64,000 nt of DNA from Mycobacterium sp. IS-1590 (GTDB taxonomy: Bacteria; Actinomycetota; Actinomycetes; Mycobacteriales; Mycobacteriaceae), in assembly GCF_001500025.1 (NCBI RefSeq), contig NZ_LQIW01000012.1, forward strand, positions 1 to 64,000, read 5' to 3'. This document shows positions 45,083-52,106 of this stretch, one piece after another. The notes beneath the pieces were generated by a model. That model was given only the letters and a program-made list of their open reading frames with translations, ran no database searches and had not been told where the DNA came from. Positions within the stretch are counted from its first letter, which is position 1; the number at the start of each line of letters is the position of its first letter. The position numbers and the translations under genes are program-made.

Positions 45083-46269
45083 GAGTTGTCTCCGTTCGGT
45101 TGTGTGCGTTGTTCGCGCCATGCGCGGAGCGCGTTGGCTGCTCTTTGTCTGCGCCACTTGAGGCGGCTCTGTACGTCATCGACACTTTCGGGTGGCGGGT
45201 CAAGGGTGTCGATTGCGGCGATGTCCTCCGCGGGTGCGGACTCATCGTCATTGCGCTCGCCGTCGGCCGGCGGATAGATCGCCCACTCCAGAAGCCCTTC
45301 GCTGAAGGCCAGCAGCTTGAAGGTGCCTGCGACTGGTTCGCGGTCACCAACAGGGCAGTGTTTCCGTAGTCCGCCGTGGCGGTCCTTATTGATGACGAGG
45401 GTGGCGCTGCCGCCGTGGTCCGGGGTGAATGGCTGTTTGGCCTTTACCCGTAGTGAAACCCCGCCGATAGCGCGTCGTTTGGCGGCTGTGCCGCCTGGGC
45501 CGACTGCGCGCGAGTCGGCGCTTTTCGCGAGGTGATCGACTGCAAGCACTGCAGACCCGGCCTTGGCCAATGGCTTCAACACGTAGGAGTGCGTTGTGGT
45601 GAAGTCATCCGCGGAGTTCGAGCTGGACCCGTACATCGGCAGCAGCTCGCCGACAGAGTCCACGATCGCGACTGCGGGCCGCCAGAGTTGAGCGTCGTCA
45701 ACAACCTGCCGAAGCTCGATCCGGTCCTCGGGTTCGCAGTAGCGAAATCTGTTGATATCGCGGAGGGCGTCTTGTGGCGCCCCGAGGTCGAGCAGGCGGG
45801 CGGCTGTCGCGTCGGGACCGTTGTGGTCGAGGTCGATGATCAGTCCGCTGCGGCCGTCCCGCAGCGCCTCTACGAGGGCGACCATGCACAGCCACGTCTT
45901 GCCCGATTCGGGATCACCGAACACCCAATTGACTTGCCCCGCATAGAAGAGGCAGTGGCCATCGGTGCGTCGCCCGAGGACCGGCGCCGGCGGTTCCGGG
46001 CGCGTCCCATCGAGCAGAGCGGAAAAGTCCACGTAGAGCGGCTTTTCGTCTGCGGTTCCCGGTTCCCGCAATAGGGGTTGGGAACCGGGAACCGGGGATT
46101 CCGCTACGTGGCTCCTGGTTCCGTTGTGGTTCCGGGAACCGGGAACTTCTGCGGTTCCCGGTTCCGTACATACGTTGCGGGAACCGGGAACCGCGGCAGG
46201 TTCGTCCGGGAACCGCTGTCTTCGTTCGGCAATGGCCTTGCCGTGAGCAGCCATAATGGGGTCAGTCAT
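45079..46269 (-). CDS. RepA-like AAA ATPase (AAA_25/DnaB-like)
   Basis: 396 residues from ATG 46269 (MTDPIMAAHGKAIAERRQRF). Residues 20-70 are low-complexity with repeats of PGSRN and EPGTA, caused by the DNA repeats at 46052-46214. The ATPase follows: Walker A VFGDPESGKTWLCMVAL near residue 116, Walker B PAVAIVDSVGELLPMYG near 195, LAVDHLAKSADSRA near 241, and a C-terminal helix-rich tail with LKWRRQRAANALRAWREQ. Hexameric RepA-type helicases drive replication of plasmids and satellites, so this is the likely replication initiator/helicase. Coupled on both sides by ATGA. Confidence 0.85.
   Translation of the reverse strand: MTDPIMAAHGKAIAERRQRFPDEPAAVPGSRNVCTEPGTAEVPGSRNHNGTRSHVAESPVPGSQPLLREPGTADEKPLYVDFSALLDGTRPEPPAPVLGRRTDGHCLFYAGQVNWVFGDPESGKTWLCMVALVEALRDGRSGLIIDLDHNGPDATAARLLDLGAPQDALRDINRFRYCEPEDRIELRQVVDDAQLWRPAVAIVDSVGELLPMYGSSSNSADDFTTTHSYVLKPLAKAGSAVLAVDHLAKSADSRAVGPGGTAAKRRAIGGVSLRVKAKQPFTPDHGGSATLVINKDRHGGLRKHCPVGDREPVAGTFKLLAFSEGLLEWAIYPPADGERNDDESAPAEDIAAIDTLDPPPESVDDVQSRLKWRRQRAANALRAWREQRTQPNGDNS
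46052..46214. repeat. Iteron-like cluster of GGTTCCCGGTTCC units, candidate replication origin
   Basis: Five full copies of a unit close to GCGGTTCCCGGTTCCCGC occur in 143 bases. Two are in plus orientation (46052-46069, 46151-46166) and three inverted (46080-46097, 46132-46146, 46177-46194); a half copy follows at 46206-46214. Adjacent opposite copies can form stems of 12-15 bp. The cluster sits inside the repA-like gene, as in some plasmid and satellite origins. Confidence 0.75.
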
Positions 46270-46550
46270 GCCACCAACCCCTGAGTTCGGGCGTCGACCT
46301 CGACGGCGCGGTCACGGGAACCGATGCGCCACATGGCTCGGCAGGTGTCTCGGTCGAGCAGACCAGGTGTGCCCATCTCGTCGAGGTGCTCGATGGCAGC
46401 GGCGGCGGCCTCGGCTTGCTTGTCGCTGATCGCGTTACCGCAACGGTGTCTGTCGACTTCGGGGTGGCGGATGCACCCGCATGGCTCTAGGGGTGGCATC
46501 CTGCGGGATGCCAGCCAGGCGCGCCGCCGTTGGCTCAGTTGATCGGTCAT
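46266..46550 (-). CDS. Hypothetical protein with Cys/His cluster, 94 aa
   Basis: 94 residues from ATG 46550 (MTDQLSQRRRAWLASRRMPP), which gives ATGA overlap with the gene upstream; the frame extends to 46598 without support. The cluster EPCGCIRHPEVDRHRCG may bind zinc. The rest is helical (AEAAAAAIEHLDEMGTPGLL). Coupled to the repA-like gene. Function unknown. Confidence 0.65.
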   Translation of the reverse strand: MTDQLSQRRRAWLASRRMPPLEPCGCIRHPEVDRHRCGNAISDKQAEAAAAAIEHLDEMGTPGLLDRDTCRAMWRIGSRDRAVEVDARTQGLVA

Positions 46551-46750
46551 GCCGCTACCGCCTCCGCGCGGAGGACGCGGTAGCACCGCCAACCACATCC
46601 CCGCGACACCGCCACGTTCGCTCGCAAGGGTCGGCGGCAGCGGCGGCAGCGGATAGTAGACTTGGTTGCATCCGCTGTGGTGGTGGTGATGTTTCTATGA
46701 GAGGGCCGGTTCCCTGTGGCGGGGGCCGGTTCTCTTTTTGTTTGACTCAC
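46547..46750 (-). CDS. Small zinc-ribbon protein (DUF6011-like)
   Basis: 67 residues from GTG 46750 (VSQTKREPAPATGNRPSHRN). The C-terminal half CRRCRRPLRANVAVSRGCGWRCYR keeps the CxxC...GxGxxC layout of DUF6011-like small proteins common in actinobacterial phages and elements. Overlaps the excisionase stop as GTGA. Confidence 0.65.
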   Translation of the reverse strand: MSQTKREPAPATGNRPSHRNITTTTADATKSTIRCRRCRRPLRANVAVSRGCGWRCYRVLRAEAVAA

Positions 46751-46938
46751 ACCGCACCGCCAATCGGCTGCTTGAGTGCCTCAAGGTCAGCGCGGTTGAT
46801 CCGGATTAGCCGAGATCCCTTAAGCCGGTACGCCGGCAGGCTGCCGTCAGCAATACGACGACGAATGAACTTCTCAGAAACGCCAAGCTCGGTTGCCGAT
46901 TCGGCAATGTCGACGAAGCTTGTTGCGGATTTTGACAT
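46747..46938 (-). CDS. xis: Excisionase-like DNA-binding protein
   Basis: 63 residues from ATG 46938 (MSKSATSFVDIAESATELGV). The stretch SFVDIAESATELGVSEKFIRRRIADGSLPAYRLKGSRLIRINRADLEA is a textbook HTH_17/excisionase domain. Such proteins bend att DNA to direct the integrase to excision and often regulate the early operon. First gene of the coupled leftward operon, with CCAAGG repeats just upstream. Confidence 0.85.
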   Translation of the reverse strand: MSKSATSFVDIAESATELGVSEKFIRRRIADGSLPAYRLKGSRLIRINRADLEALKQPIGGAV

Positions 46939-46943
46939 GGCTC

Positions 46944-47014
46944 GCTCCAAGGGTGATGCCTTGGGACGGCCTGAATATCAGGTTAAGGCCGGACATTTGG
47001 CGGCTCCAAGGCAT
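46944..47014. promoter_or_regulatory. CCAAGG repeat sites upstream of xis
   Basis: GCTCCAAGG occurs at 46944-46952 and again at 47003-47011. An inverted copy lies between: ATGCCTTGG (46956-46964) is the complement of CCAAGGCAT (47006-47014). The sites surround the expected promoter of the leftward operon, and the first lies just before the xis ATG, fitting an operator or Xis binding set. Confidence 0.55.
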
Positions 47015-47171
47015 AGGTAGTCAGGGACTACGGCCTCTGGCGTCGCGCGGCCCGGTCCATCGCAGATCCGGGTCCCCCTTGTCGGGGTGTCCAGCCGAAC
47101 CACTTGGGACCATCGCGGTCCTAGCAGTAGCCCGAAGCTACCACGAACACCCGTTCGAGGACGATAGCGCC

Positions 47172-48308
47172 CTACTTTGGCGTGTCGCCGACCATCCGTG
47201 ACAGGGCAGCCGCTATCTGTTTGTCACGGCCCTGGGCGGCGTGCTGGTAGCGCATCGCGGCCTGCGGTGTGGAATGACCAAGCCTCTGCATCAATTCAGC
47301 CAAAGTGGCGCCGGTTTGAGCGGCCAGTACCGCCCCGGAATGCCGTAAGTCGTGCCAACGGAGGTCTTCTCGTTTGGCCTTCGTCCGCGCCCGATAAAAG
47401 TGCCGGTAGAGCGTTGAGGGTTGCAGGTGCCCCCCTGATTTGGCTGGGAACAACAGCGCGTCCTGCTTCGCGGCTACGTGATTCTTCAAGTGATGTTCGA
47501 TAGCGGGTACAACGTGGGGTGGCAGGGCAACGTCTCTGACGCCGGCATCGGATTTTGGGCTGCCGATCACCCATCCTCCGTCAACACGCACGGCTGCTCG
47601 ACGTACCTTGATTACCCCGTCGTCGAGATCGATGTCCTTGCGCCGGAGTTCGACTAGTTCGCCGAATCGCAGCGCGCCCCAACATGCCAGCAGCGTCATC
47701 GCTTGGTATTGCTCGGGCATCTCCGTCACCAGAGCGGCGAGCTGGTCCGGGTGGAGCGGTTTGGGTTTCACCTTCCGCTCGGCTGTTCCCGCACCGTCGA
47801 TAAGGCACGGGTTGACCTCGATGAGCCGGTTGCGGCTTTTTCGCGCCGATTCGAAGATCGTCCGCAGCAGCGAATAGGCGTGGGCACGAAGCGTCGGCGT
47901 CTCCGTGGCGGTCTTGGCGTACCACTTGTCGACCATCTCGGGTGTGATCGAGCGCAGCGGCTTCTTACCGAAGGTCGGCAGGATGTGTTGCTTCAATAGC
48001 TTCTCGTAGTGTTCGCGTGTGCGCGGCCGCAACGGGCGCCCCTTAACGGTGCGGTTGTCGACCCATGTCTCCGCGAACTCCGCGAAGGTCACATCGGGCT
48101 TCCGTTTCGTCTCCTGCCCCGCGCCGGGGTTCCACAGTTCGCGGTCGATCTCTTTTCGGCGATCGGACAGCCAGCTTTCGGCGTCGACCTTCGCTGCGAA
48201 GGTGCGTGGCGCGGTGTGGAGTTGGTTATCGGGGCCAAGGTATGAGGCTTGGTACCGCCCCGAGGGGAGCTTGCGGAGGCGTCCGAATCCGCGTCGGCTG
48301 CGCGTCAC
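47172..48308 (-). CDS. int: Tyrosine-type site-specific integrase
   Basis: 378 residues from ATG 48308 (MTRSRRGFGRLRKLPSGRYQ). An N-terminal arm-binding domain (residues 5-55), a SAM-like core-binding domain (VTFAEFAETWVDNRTVKGRP) and the catalytic domain are visible. The active-site set is complete: Arg in WGALRFGELVELR, Lys in GSPKSDAGVRDVALP, HxxR in LRWHDLRHSG, His in MQRLGHSTPQAA, and Tyr in AMRYQHAA. It recombines tRNA-Val attB with the element's attP. It lies next to attR, and the right arm site is only 11 bases upstream of its start, so the integrase may control its own expression. Confidence 0.95.
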   Translation of the reverse strand: MTRSRRGFGRLRKLPSGRYQASYLGPDNQLHTAPRTFAAKVDAESWLSDRRKEIDRELWNPGAGQETKRKPDVTFAEFAETWVDNRTVKGRPLRPRTREHYEKLLKQHILPTFGKKPLRSITPEMVDKWYAKTATETPTLRAHAYSLLRTIFESARKSRNRLIEVNPCLIDGAGTAERKVKPKPLHPDQLAALVTEMPEQYQAMTLLACWGALRFGELVELRRKDIDLDDGVIKVRRAAVRVDGGWVIGSPKSDAGVRDVALPPHVVPAIEHHLKNHVAAKQDALLFPAKSGGHLQPSTLYRHFYRARTKAKREDLRWHDLRHSGAVLAAQTGATLAELMQRLGHSTPQAAMRYQHAAQGRDKQIAAALSRMVGDTPK

Positions 48309-48318
48309 TGTTTCCTCT

Positions 48319-48343
48319 CGGCGTGCAATAAACGTGCAATAGC
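48319..48343 (+). repeat. Right arm-type integrase site (two GTGCAATA boxes)
   Basis: Identical to 36802-36826 in the same orientation, with GTGCAATA at 48323 and 48334. It lies 117 bases inside the attR core and between the int start and its probable promoter. Together with the left copy it would flank the core in the circular attP. Confidence 0.8.
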
Positions 48344-48460
48344 AGACTACACGGGAGGGTACTTGCGTCCACTCGCGTCTATGGGTACTGTTTGCCGTGT
48401 TGCCAGTTCAAAGGCCTTTTGATGCTGGTCAGACACACACCGGGGCTTTGCATAGGTACA

Positions 48461-48486
48461 GGTTCAATCCCAGTATCGCGCACCAC
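48461..48486. repeat. attR core (26-base direct repeat with attL)
   Basis: Identical to 36734-36759; homology with attL runs on to 48502 with two mismatches. It holds only the tRNA-Val 3' end; no D-arm or anticodon arm precedes it, so it is not a tRNA gene. The rest of 48309-48621 (313 bases) holds the int promoter area, the arm site and, right of 48487, non-coding chromosome up to the next gene. Confidence 0.95.
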
Positions 48487-48621
48487 AGTTTGTGCAGCTC
48501 AGCGGTTTGCAGACCGGACCGACGTCGCCGCACGGGGTACAGACTCCGTTCACCAGACTGATGAAGCGCGCAGAAGGTGCCCTGCGACAAACTCGGTCGG
48601 TGCTTCAACAAAACCGCGGCG

Positions 48622-49284
48622 CTAATCCGTCTCTACGCCGTAGCCACCACGGAGATCCTTGTGGGCGGCCTTCAAGAGTTGCTTGCAGAGCTCCACCAGC
48701 GCCTCGACGTCAAGTTCCGACTCATCGCCGAGTCTCTTGAGCCATGACCCCTCTTCTTCTTTGAGCTCATCCCACTTGCGCTCCGCAAAGATCGCTTGTT
48801 CGTCGGTCGGCGCGAGGTCGCCTGCGGTCTGGATGAGGCGCCTCTTGCATGCATCCAGTTGTGCCAGTGAGTAGCCATGCTCACGGAACTGGCGGTCCCA
48901 TTCGTCGAGCATCAACTCCGTGAGGTCGCGAACCGGCTCCGCGGCATAGATCATCAACTCAGCTATTCCGTCATCCATCCCCAGCCGCACACGGAATTCA
49001 TACAGCTGCCGGATGGCCTCGGCCCGCCGTTGGCTGAGGCTTTGTTCGGCTCCAGCAAGATGTTCGGCCCCGCGCTTGAGGTGCAGAGTCGCTGAGATGA
49101 GGCGCTTCAACGCCGCCTTCTTGTCCTCGCCAGCCCGCTTCTCGTAGTCCAGGACCAGCGCGTGATCCCGTTCCTCTTTCTTGGTTCTCGCGTCGATGCG
49201 CTTGGTCCAGATCGCCACGGCCGCAGTCGATGTGACCGACGCGAACGGCACCAACGTGGTGGTCACCGTGGTCGCCCAACTCAT
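48622..49284 (-). CDS. Membrane-anchored coiled-coil protein of unknown function
   Basis: 220 residues from ATG 49284 (MSWATTVTTTLVPFASVTST). A weak N-terminal membrane segment (VTTTLVPFASVTSTAAVAIW) is followed by long charged helices (RTKKEERDHALVLDYEKRAGEDKKAALKRL, LSQRRAEAIRQLYEFRVRL, ERKWDELKEEEGSWLKRL), probably coiled coil. No family recognised. It is the first gene outside attR and may be part of an accessory region that grew at this tRNA site. Confidence 0.65.
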   Translation of the reverse strand: MSWATTVTTTLVPFASVTSTAAVAIWTKRIDARTKKEERDHALVLDYEKRAGEDKKAALKRLISATLHLKRGAEHLAGAEQSLSQRRAEAIRQLYEFRVRLGMDDGIAELMIYAAEPVRDLTELMLDEWDRQFREHGYSLAQLDACKRRLIQTAGDLAPTDEQAIFAERKWDELKEEEGSWLKRLGDESELDVEALVELCKQLLKAAHKDLRGGYGVETD

Positions 49285-49437
49285 CGGATCGAGCGTCGTC
49301 GTCGGACCTGCACAGACGCGCCGCAGGTGTGCACGTCGCAGTGGTGATCTCCCACGCCGGTCAGTCTGCCTGACCTGGCCTGAGCGCAGGAAAGGTTTGG
49401 ACCTATCGCTGCTATCCGAACGCCGGCTCAGCGCGCA

Positions 49438-49746
49438 CTACACCATGGCGGTGACGAATGACAGCAGCGCGAGCGTCAGGATGACAAGCCCAACCAGGAC
49501 GCAGAAGGCGCCGGTCGCCGTCAACTTCTCGGGCCGCTGTGCGTCGTCGTTCAGCATGTCTTTGACTGACGTCTTCATCCGCCCGAACAGCTCTCTCCAC
49601 GAGATTCGCCCTAGCCCCTCTCGAGTGGCCGCCGGGTCACGACCAGGCTCGTCGGGAACCGTGCCGACGCCGTTGCCGTAGAGCACGACGCCGAACACGA
49701 TGAAAACAGCCGCCGACATCAGTAGCACCACCGCGATTGCAATCAA
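49438..49746 (-). CDS. Small two-helix membrane protein
   Basis: 102 residues from ATG 49746 (MIAIAVVLLMSAAVFIVFGV). Two membrane helices (residues 1-24 and about 80-102) flank a charged loop (GRISWRELFGRMKTSVKDML). Function unknown. Same strand as the coiled-coil gene, 153 bases upstream of it. Confidence 0.65.
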   Translation of the reverse strand: MIAIAVVLLMSAAVFIVFGVVLYGNGVGTVPDEPGRDPAATREGLGRISWRELFGRMKTSVKDMLNDDAQRPEKLTATGAFCVLVGLVILTLALLSFVTAMV

Positions 49747-49963
49747 TTGCCGCGTTCCTCACCGAATCGAAAATCGTAGGGCCGAACGCCTCGTGACGCG
49801 CAGTCACGTGCCGTCGGTTACAAGTGAGGCTTCCCGGTGATCGCGAAGTTGAATCGCGACCACCTTCGGTGTTCTGCCGTCCGTGGCGGGAAAAGGCTCG
49901 GCGGCCCTGTCGCACCTACTACGCTTTGCGAAGACCGACCGGTCCTGACATCGAGGGTGGGAC

Positions 49964-50389
49964 ATGATTCGCCAACTGCTCGCCGCCGCCGCGATCGCCG
50001 GCGCCGCCATCTGCGCGGCGCCGTTCGCCTCCGCTGATGACACCGACTACCCCGACACCCCGGGCCGCTACGCCTCCGACGTACCGGGCATGAACTACGA
50101 CGCCCACCTGACCGGGCCGTGTTTCAACCTCGAGCGATTCACCTTCGGGCGCGGCCCCGGGGGTGAAGTGCTGCAGTGCCGCTGGATCGAGAACCAGTGG
50201 CCGCCGATCCCGACCAATCAAGGCTTCTGGCAAGCCTCCTACGAACTGTTCGGCGTGCAGGATGTCGGCGCACCCTGCCCCAAGCCTCAAGCGGCCGCCC
50301 AGACGCCCGACGGCCGCCCGATGCTGTGCCTGGGCGCGCGCGGTTGGCAGCCCGGCTTCTTCACTCGCGAAGGCTTCTTCCCGAGATAA
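49964..50389 (+). CDS. Exported hypothetical protein
   Basis: 141 residues from ATG 49964, with GAGGGTGGG upstream. A clear signal peptide (MIRQLLAAAAIAGAAICAAP, cleavage near ASADD) precedes a mature part with four Cys (TGPCFNLERF, LQCRWIENQWP, GAPCPKPQ, MLCLGARGW) likely forming two disulfides. Similar small exported proteins are frequent in mycobacteria; function unknown. Convergent with the AraC-type gene, four bases apart. Confidence 0.75.
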   Translation: MIRQLLAAAAIAGAAICAAPFASADDTDYPDTPGRYASDVPGMNYDAHLTGPCFNLERFTFGRGPGGEVLQCRWIENQWPPIPTNQGFWQASYELFGVQDVGAPCPKPQAAAQTPDGRPMLCLGARGWQPGFFTREGFFPR

Positions 50390-50393
50390 CGCC

Positions 50394-50747
50394 TCAGGCC
50401 CGGAGGGTCTCGCTTGGCGCAGTCCCGTAGGTGCGCTTGTACACACCACTGAACCGGCCCGCGTGAGTGAATCCCCAGCGTCCCGCGATCGCCATCACGG
50501 TGTCGCTGCGCGGGTCCGCTGTTTGCAGTTCGCGGTGCGCTCGATCGAGTCGTACACGCCGGAGATACTCCAGCGGCGTGGTGCCCAGATGTCGACGAAA
50601 CGCGTACTGCACCGAGCGGGGCGTCACATTGACGGCGGTGGCAATATCTCTGAGTGTTATTTCCCTGTGGGCGTTCTCGTTGATGAAGGTGATCGCGCGC
50701 CGCAGCAGGGCGGACTGAACACGAGCCGGGTCCACATGGTTGCGCAT
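50394..50747 (-). CDS. AraC-family DNA-binding protein (short form)
   Basis: 117 residues from ATG 50747 (MRNHVDPARVQSALLRRAIT). Both helix-turn-helix units of an AraC domain are present: ITLRDIATAVNVTPRSVQYAFRRHLGTTPLEYLRRVRLDRA and MAIAGRWGFTHAGRFSGVYKRTYG. The frame extends upstream but runs under the divergent SRPBCC gene without protein character, so the protein lacks the usual sensor domain. It may regulate that neighbour, 76 bases away. Confidence 0.75.
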   Translation of the reverse strand: MRNHVDPARVQSALLRRAITFINENAHREITLRDIATAVNVTPRSVQYAFRRHLGTTPLEYLRRVRLDRAHRELQTADPRSDTVMAIAGRWGFTHAGRFSGVYKRTYGTAPSETLRA

Positions 50748-50823
50748 AGCACTGGGCGAGTACCCCGACGGCCATGGCCGAAACAGCCTCCGGCACGTTC
50801 CACATCCGAGGCATGATTTGCTG

Positions 50824-51312
50824 ATGACCGATCGCATCGAAGTCCAGCGGACCATCGCAGCACCCGCACCCGCCATCTTCGCCGTGCTGACCGACCCCCA
50901 GGGCCACGTCGCGATCGACGCGTCGGGGATGCTGCAGGACGCCGAGGGCGAACCGGTGCGCGCCGCGGGGGACAGCTTCGTCGTGCACATGGACCGCGAA
51001 GCACTCAACGACTTCCCCATGGGCAAGTACGACGTCACCGTCTCGATCCGCGAGTTCGAGCAGGACCGCCTGATCTCGTGGACGATCCTGGGCCGGATCC
51101 GCCCGCAGATCGGCCACGTCTACGGCTATCGCCTCGAACCGACCGCCGACGGCACGTTGGTCACCTCGTTCTACGACTGGACGGACATCGACCAGCACTG
51201 GCGCGATGCGGGCATCTTCCCCGTCATTTCCGAAAGCGCGCTGCGCGCGACGCTGGGCATCCTCGACCGCACGGTCAGACGCGGATACCCGCGATCGTCA
51301 ACCACCAGTTGA
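50824..51312 (+). CDS. SRPBCC-family (START-like) protein
   Basis: 162 residues from ATG 50824 (MTDRIEVQRTIAAPAPAIFA). The opening I.V.RTI.APA.AIFAVL.D is the hallmark of polyketide-cyclase/SRPBCC ligand-binding proteins; GHVYGYRLEPTADGTLVTSFYDWTD is the long C-terminal strand pair. Ligand unknown. Its stop overlaps the first half-site of the clpC2 operator. Confidence 0.85.
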   Translation: MTDRIEVQRTIAAPAPAIFAVLTDPQGHVAIDASGMLQDAEGEPVRAAGDSFVVHMDREALNDFPMGKYDVTVSIREFEQDRLISWTILGRIRPQIGHVYGYRLEPTADGTLVTSFYDWTDIDQHWRDAGIFPVISESALRATLGILDRTVRRGYPRSSTTS

Positions 51313-51344
51313 CGCATAGCGTAGCGTCAACCTAGGGTTGACGC
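51309..51344. promoter_or_regulatory. clpC2 operator: three TTGACGC half-sites
   Basis: TTGACGC (51309-51315), inverted GCGTCAA (51324-51330) and TTGACGC (51338-51344) lie at regular 14-15-base steps. The right pair forms a 21-base palindrome, GCGTCAACC, TAG, GGTTGACGC (51324-51344), ending one base before the clpC2 ATG. ClpC2 carries a helix-turn-helix, so self-repression here is plausible. Confidence 0.8.
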
Positions 51345-51345
51345 T

Positions 51346-52071
51346 ATGACGCGACCCGCCAAGATCACCAACCCGGTCCGGCTCGACGACCTCATCGACG
51401 TCATCAAGACGGTGCACTCCGAACCCCTCGACCAGCTCACCGACGCGGTGCTGGCGGCGGAATCACTCGGCGAGATCGCCGACCACCTGATCGGACATTT
51501 CGTCGATCAAGCCCGCCGCTCGGGTGCGTCGTGGACCGACATCGGCAAGTGCATGGGCGTCACCAAGCAGGCCGCACAGAAGCGCTTCGTCCCGAAGACA
51601 CCCACCGATGCCGAACTCCTCGACCCCAACGCGGGCTTCGGCCGGTTCACTCCTCGCGCCCGCAACGTCGTCGTCGAGGCCCAGAACATCGCACACGCGG
51701 CGGGCAACGCCGAGATCGGATCGGATCACCTCCTGCTCGGATTGTTCAAGGATTCCGACGGACTGGCCGCCAAGCTGCTCGCCGGCCAGGGCGTCGACTT
51801 GGAAGCGGTGTCGAAGGTGGTTTCCCTGCCGTCTCGGCTCGACGGGGAGCTCCCCACGCTGATCCCGTTCAGCAGCGACGCCAAGAAGGTGCTCGAGCTG
51901 ACATTTCGTCAGGCACTTCGGTTGGGGCACAACTACGTCGGGACCGAGCACATCCTGCTGGCCCTGTGGGAGGCCGAGGACGACGCCGGACCGCTGCACC
52001 GCGTCGGCGTCGACAAAGACCGCTTCGAGACCGAACTCCTCGACGCGTTGCGGGCGTTCACCAAAGACTGA
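51346..52071 (+). CDS. clpC2: ClpC2, Clp N-domain protein with DNA-binding N-terminus
   Basis: 241 residues (MTRPAKITNPVRLDDLIDVI). Residues 60-80 (GASWTDIGKCMGVTKQAAQK) form a helix-turn-helix; residues 90-240 are two Clp-N repeats (FGRFTPRARNVVVEAQNIAHAAGNAEIGSDHLLLGL, LRLGHNYVGTEHILLALWE). No AAA domain. It matches Rv2667 in size and place. ClpC2 is reported, as I recall, to bind cyclomarin and protect the ClpC1 unfoldase, and to control its own gene. The operator palindrome abuts the ATG, suggesting a leaderless mRNA. Confidence 0.92.
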   Translation: MTRPAKITNPVRLDDLIDVIKTVHSEPLDQLTDAVLAAESLGEIADHLIGHFVDQARRSGASWTDIGKCMGVTKQAAQKRFVPKTPTDAELLDPNAGFGRFTPRARNVVVEAQNIAHAAGNAEIGSDHLLLGLFKDSDGLAAKLLAGQGVDLEAVSKVVSLPSRLDGELPTLIPFSSDAKKVLELTFRQALRLGHNYVGTEHILLALWEAEDDAGPLHRVGVDKDRFETELLDALRAFTKD

Positions 52072-52106
52072 TCTCACAGTCGGTCATCCGTCGACGTCTT
52101 CATGAT

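Larger units (their letters stand above)
36734..48486. mobile_element. Integrated phiRv2-like element of about 11.75 kb in tRNA-Val(GAC)
   Basis: Bounded by the att core repeats. It carries a tyrosine integrase next to attR, an excisionase-like gene, and a coupled leftward operon with a RepA-like ATPase. It also holds a cargo area: the metallo-beta-lactamase operon, DUF6907-like genes, an acetyltransferase remnant and an IS110 relic. No capsid, portal, terminase large subunit, tail, lysis or conjugation gene is visible. It is thus a replicating satellite, phage-inducible-island-like element or a decayed prophage. The integrase-excisionase-Rep order recalls Rv2659c-Rv2655c. GC content of the cargo looks lower by eye than the flanks. 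Confidence 0.92.

Noticed and set aside
48461..48497. Possible second tRNA-Val at the right boundary
   Set aside because: Only the T-arm and acceptor 3' end are present; it is the attR duplicate.
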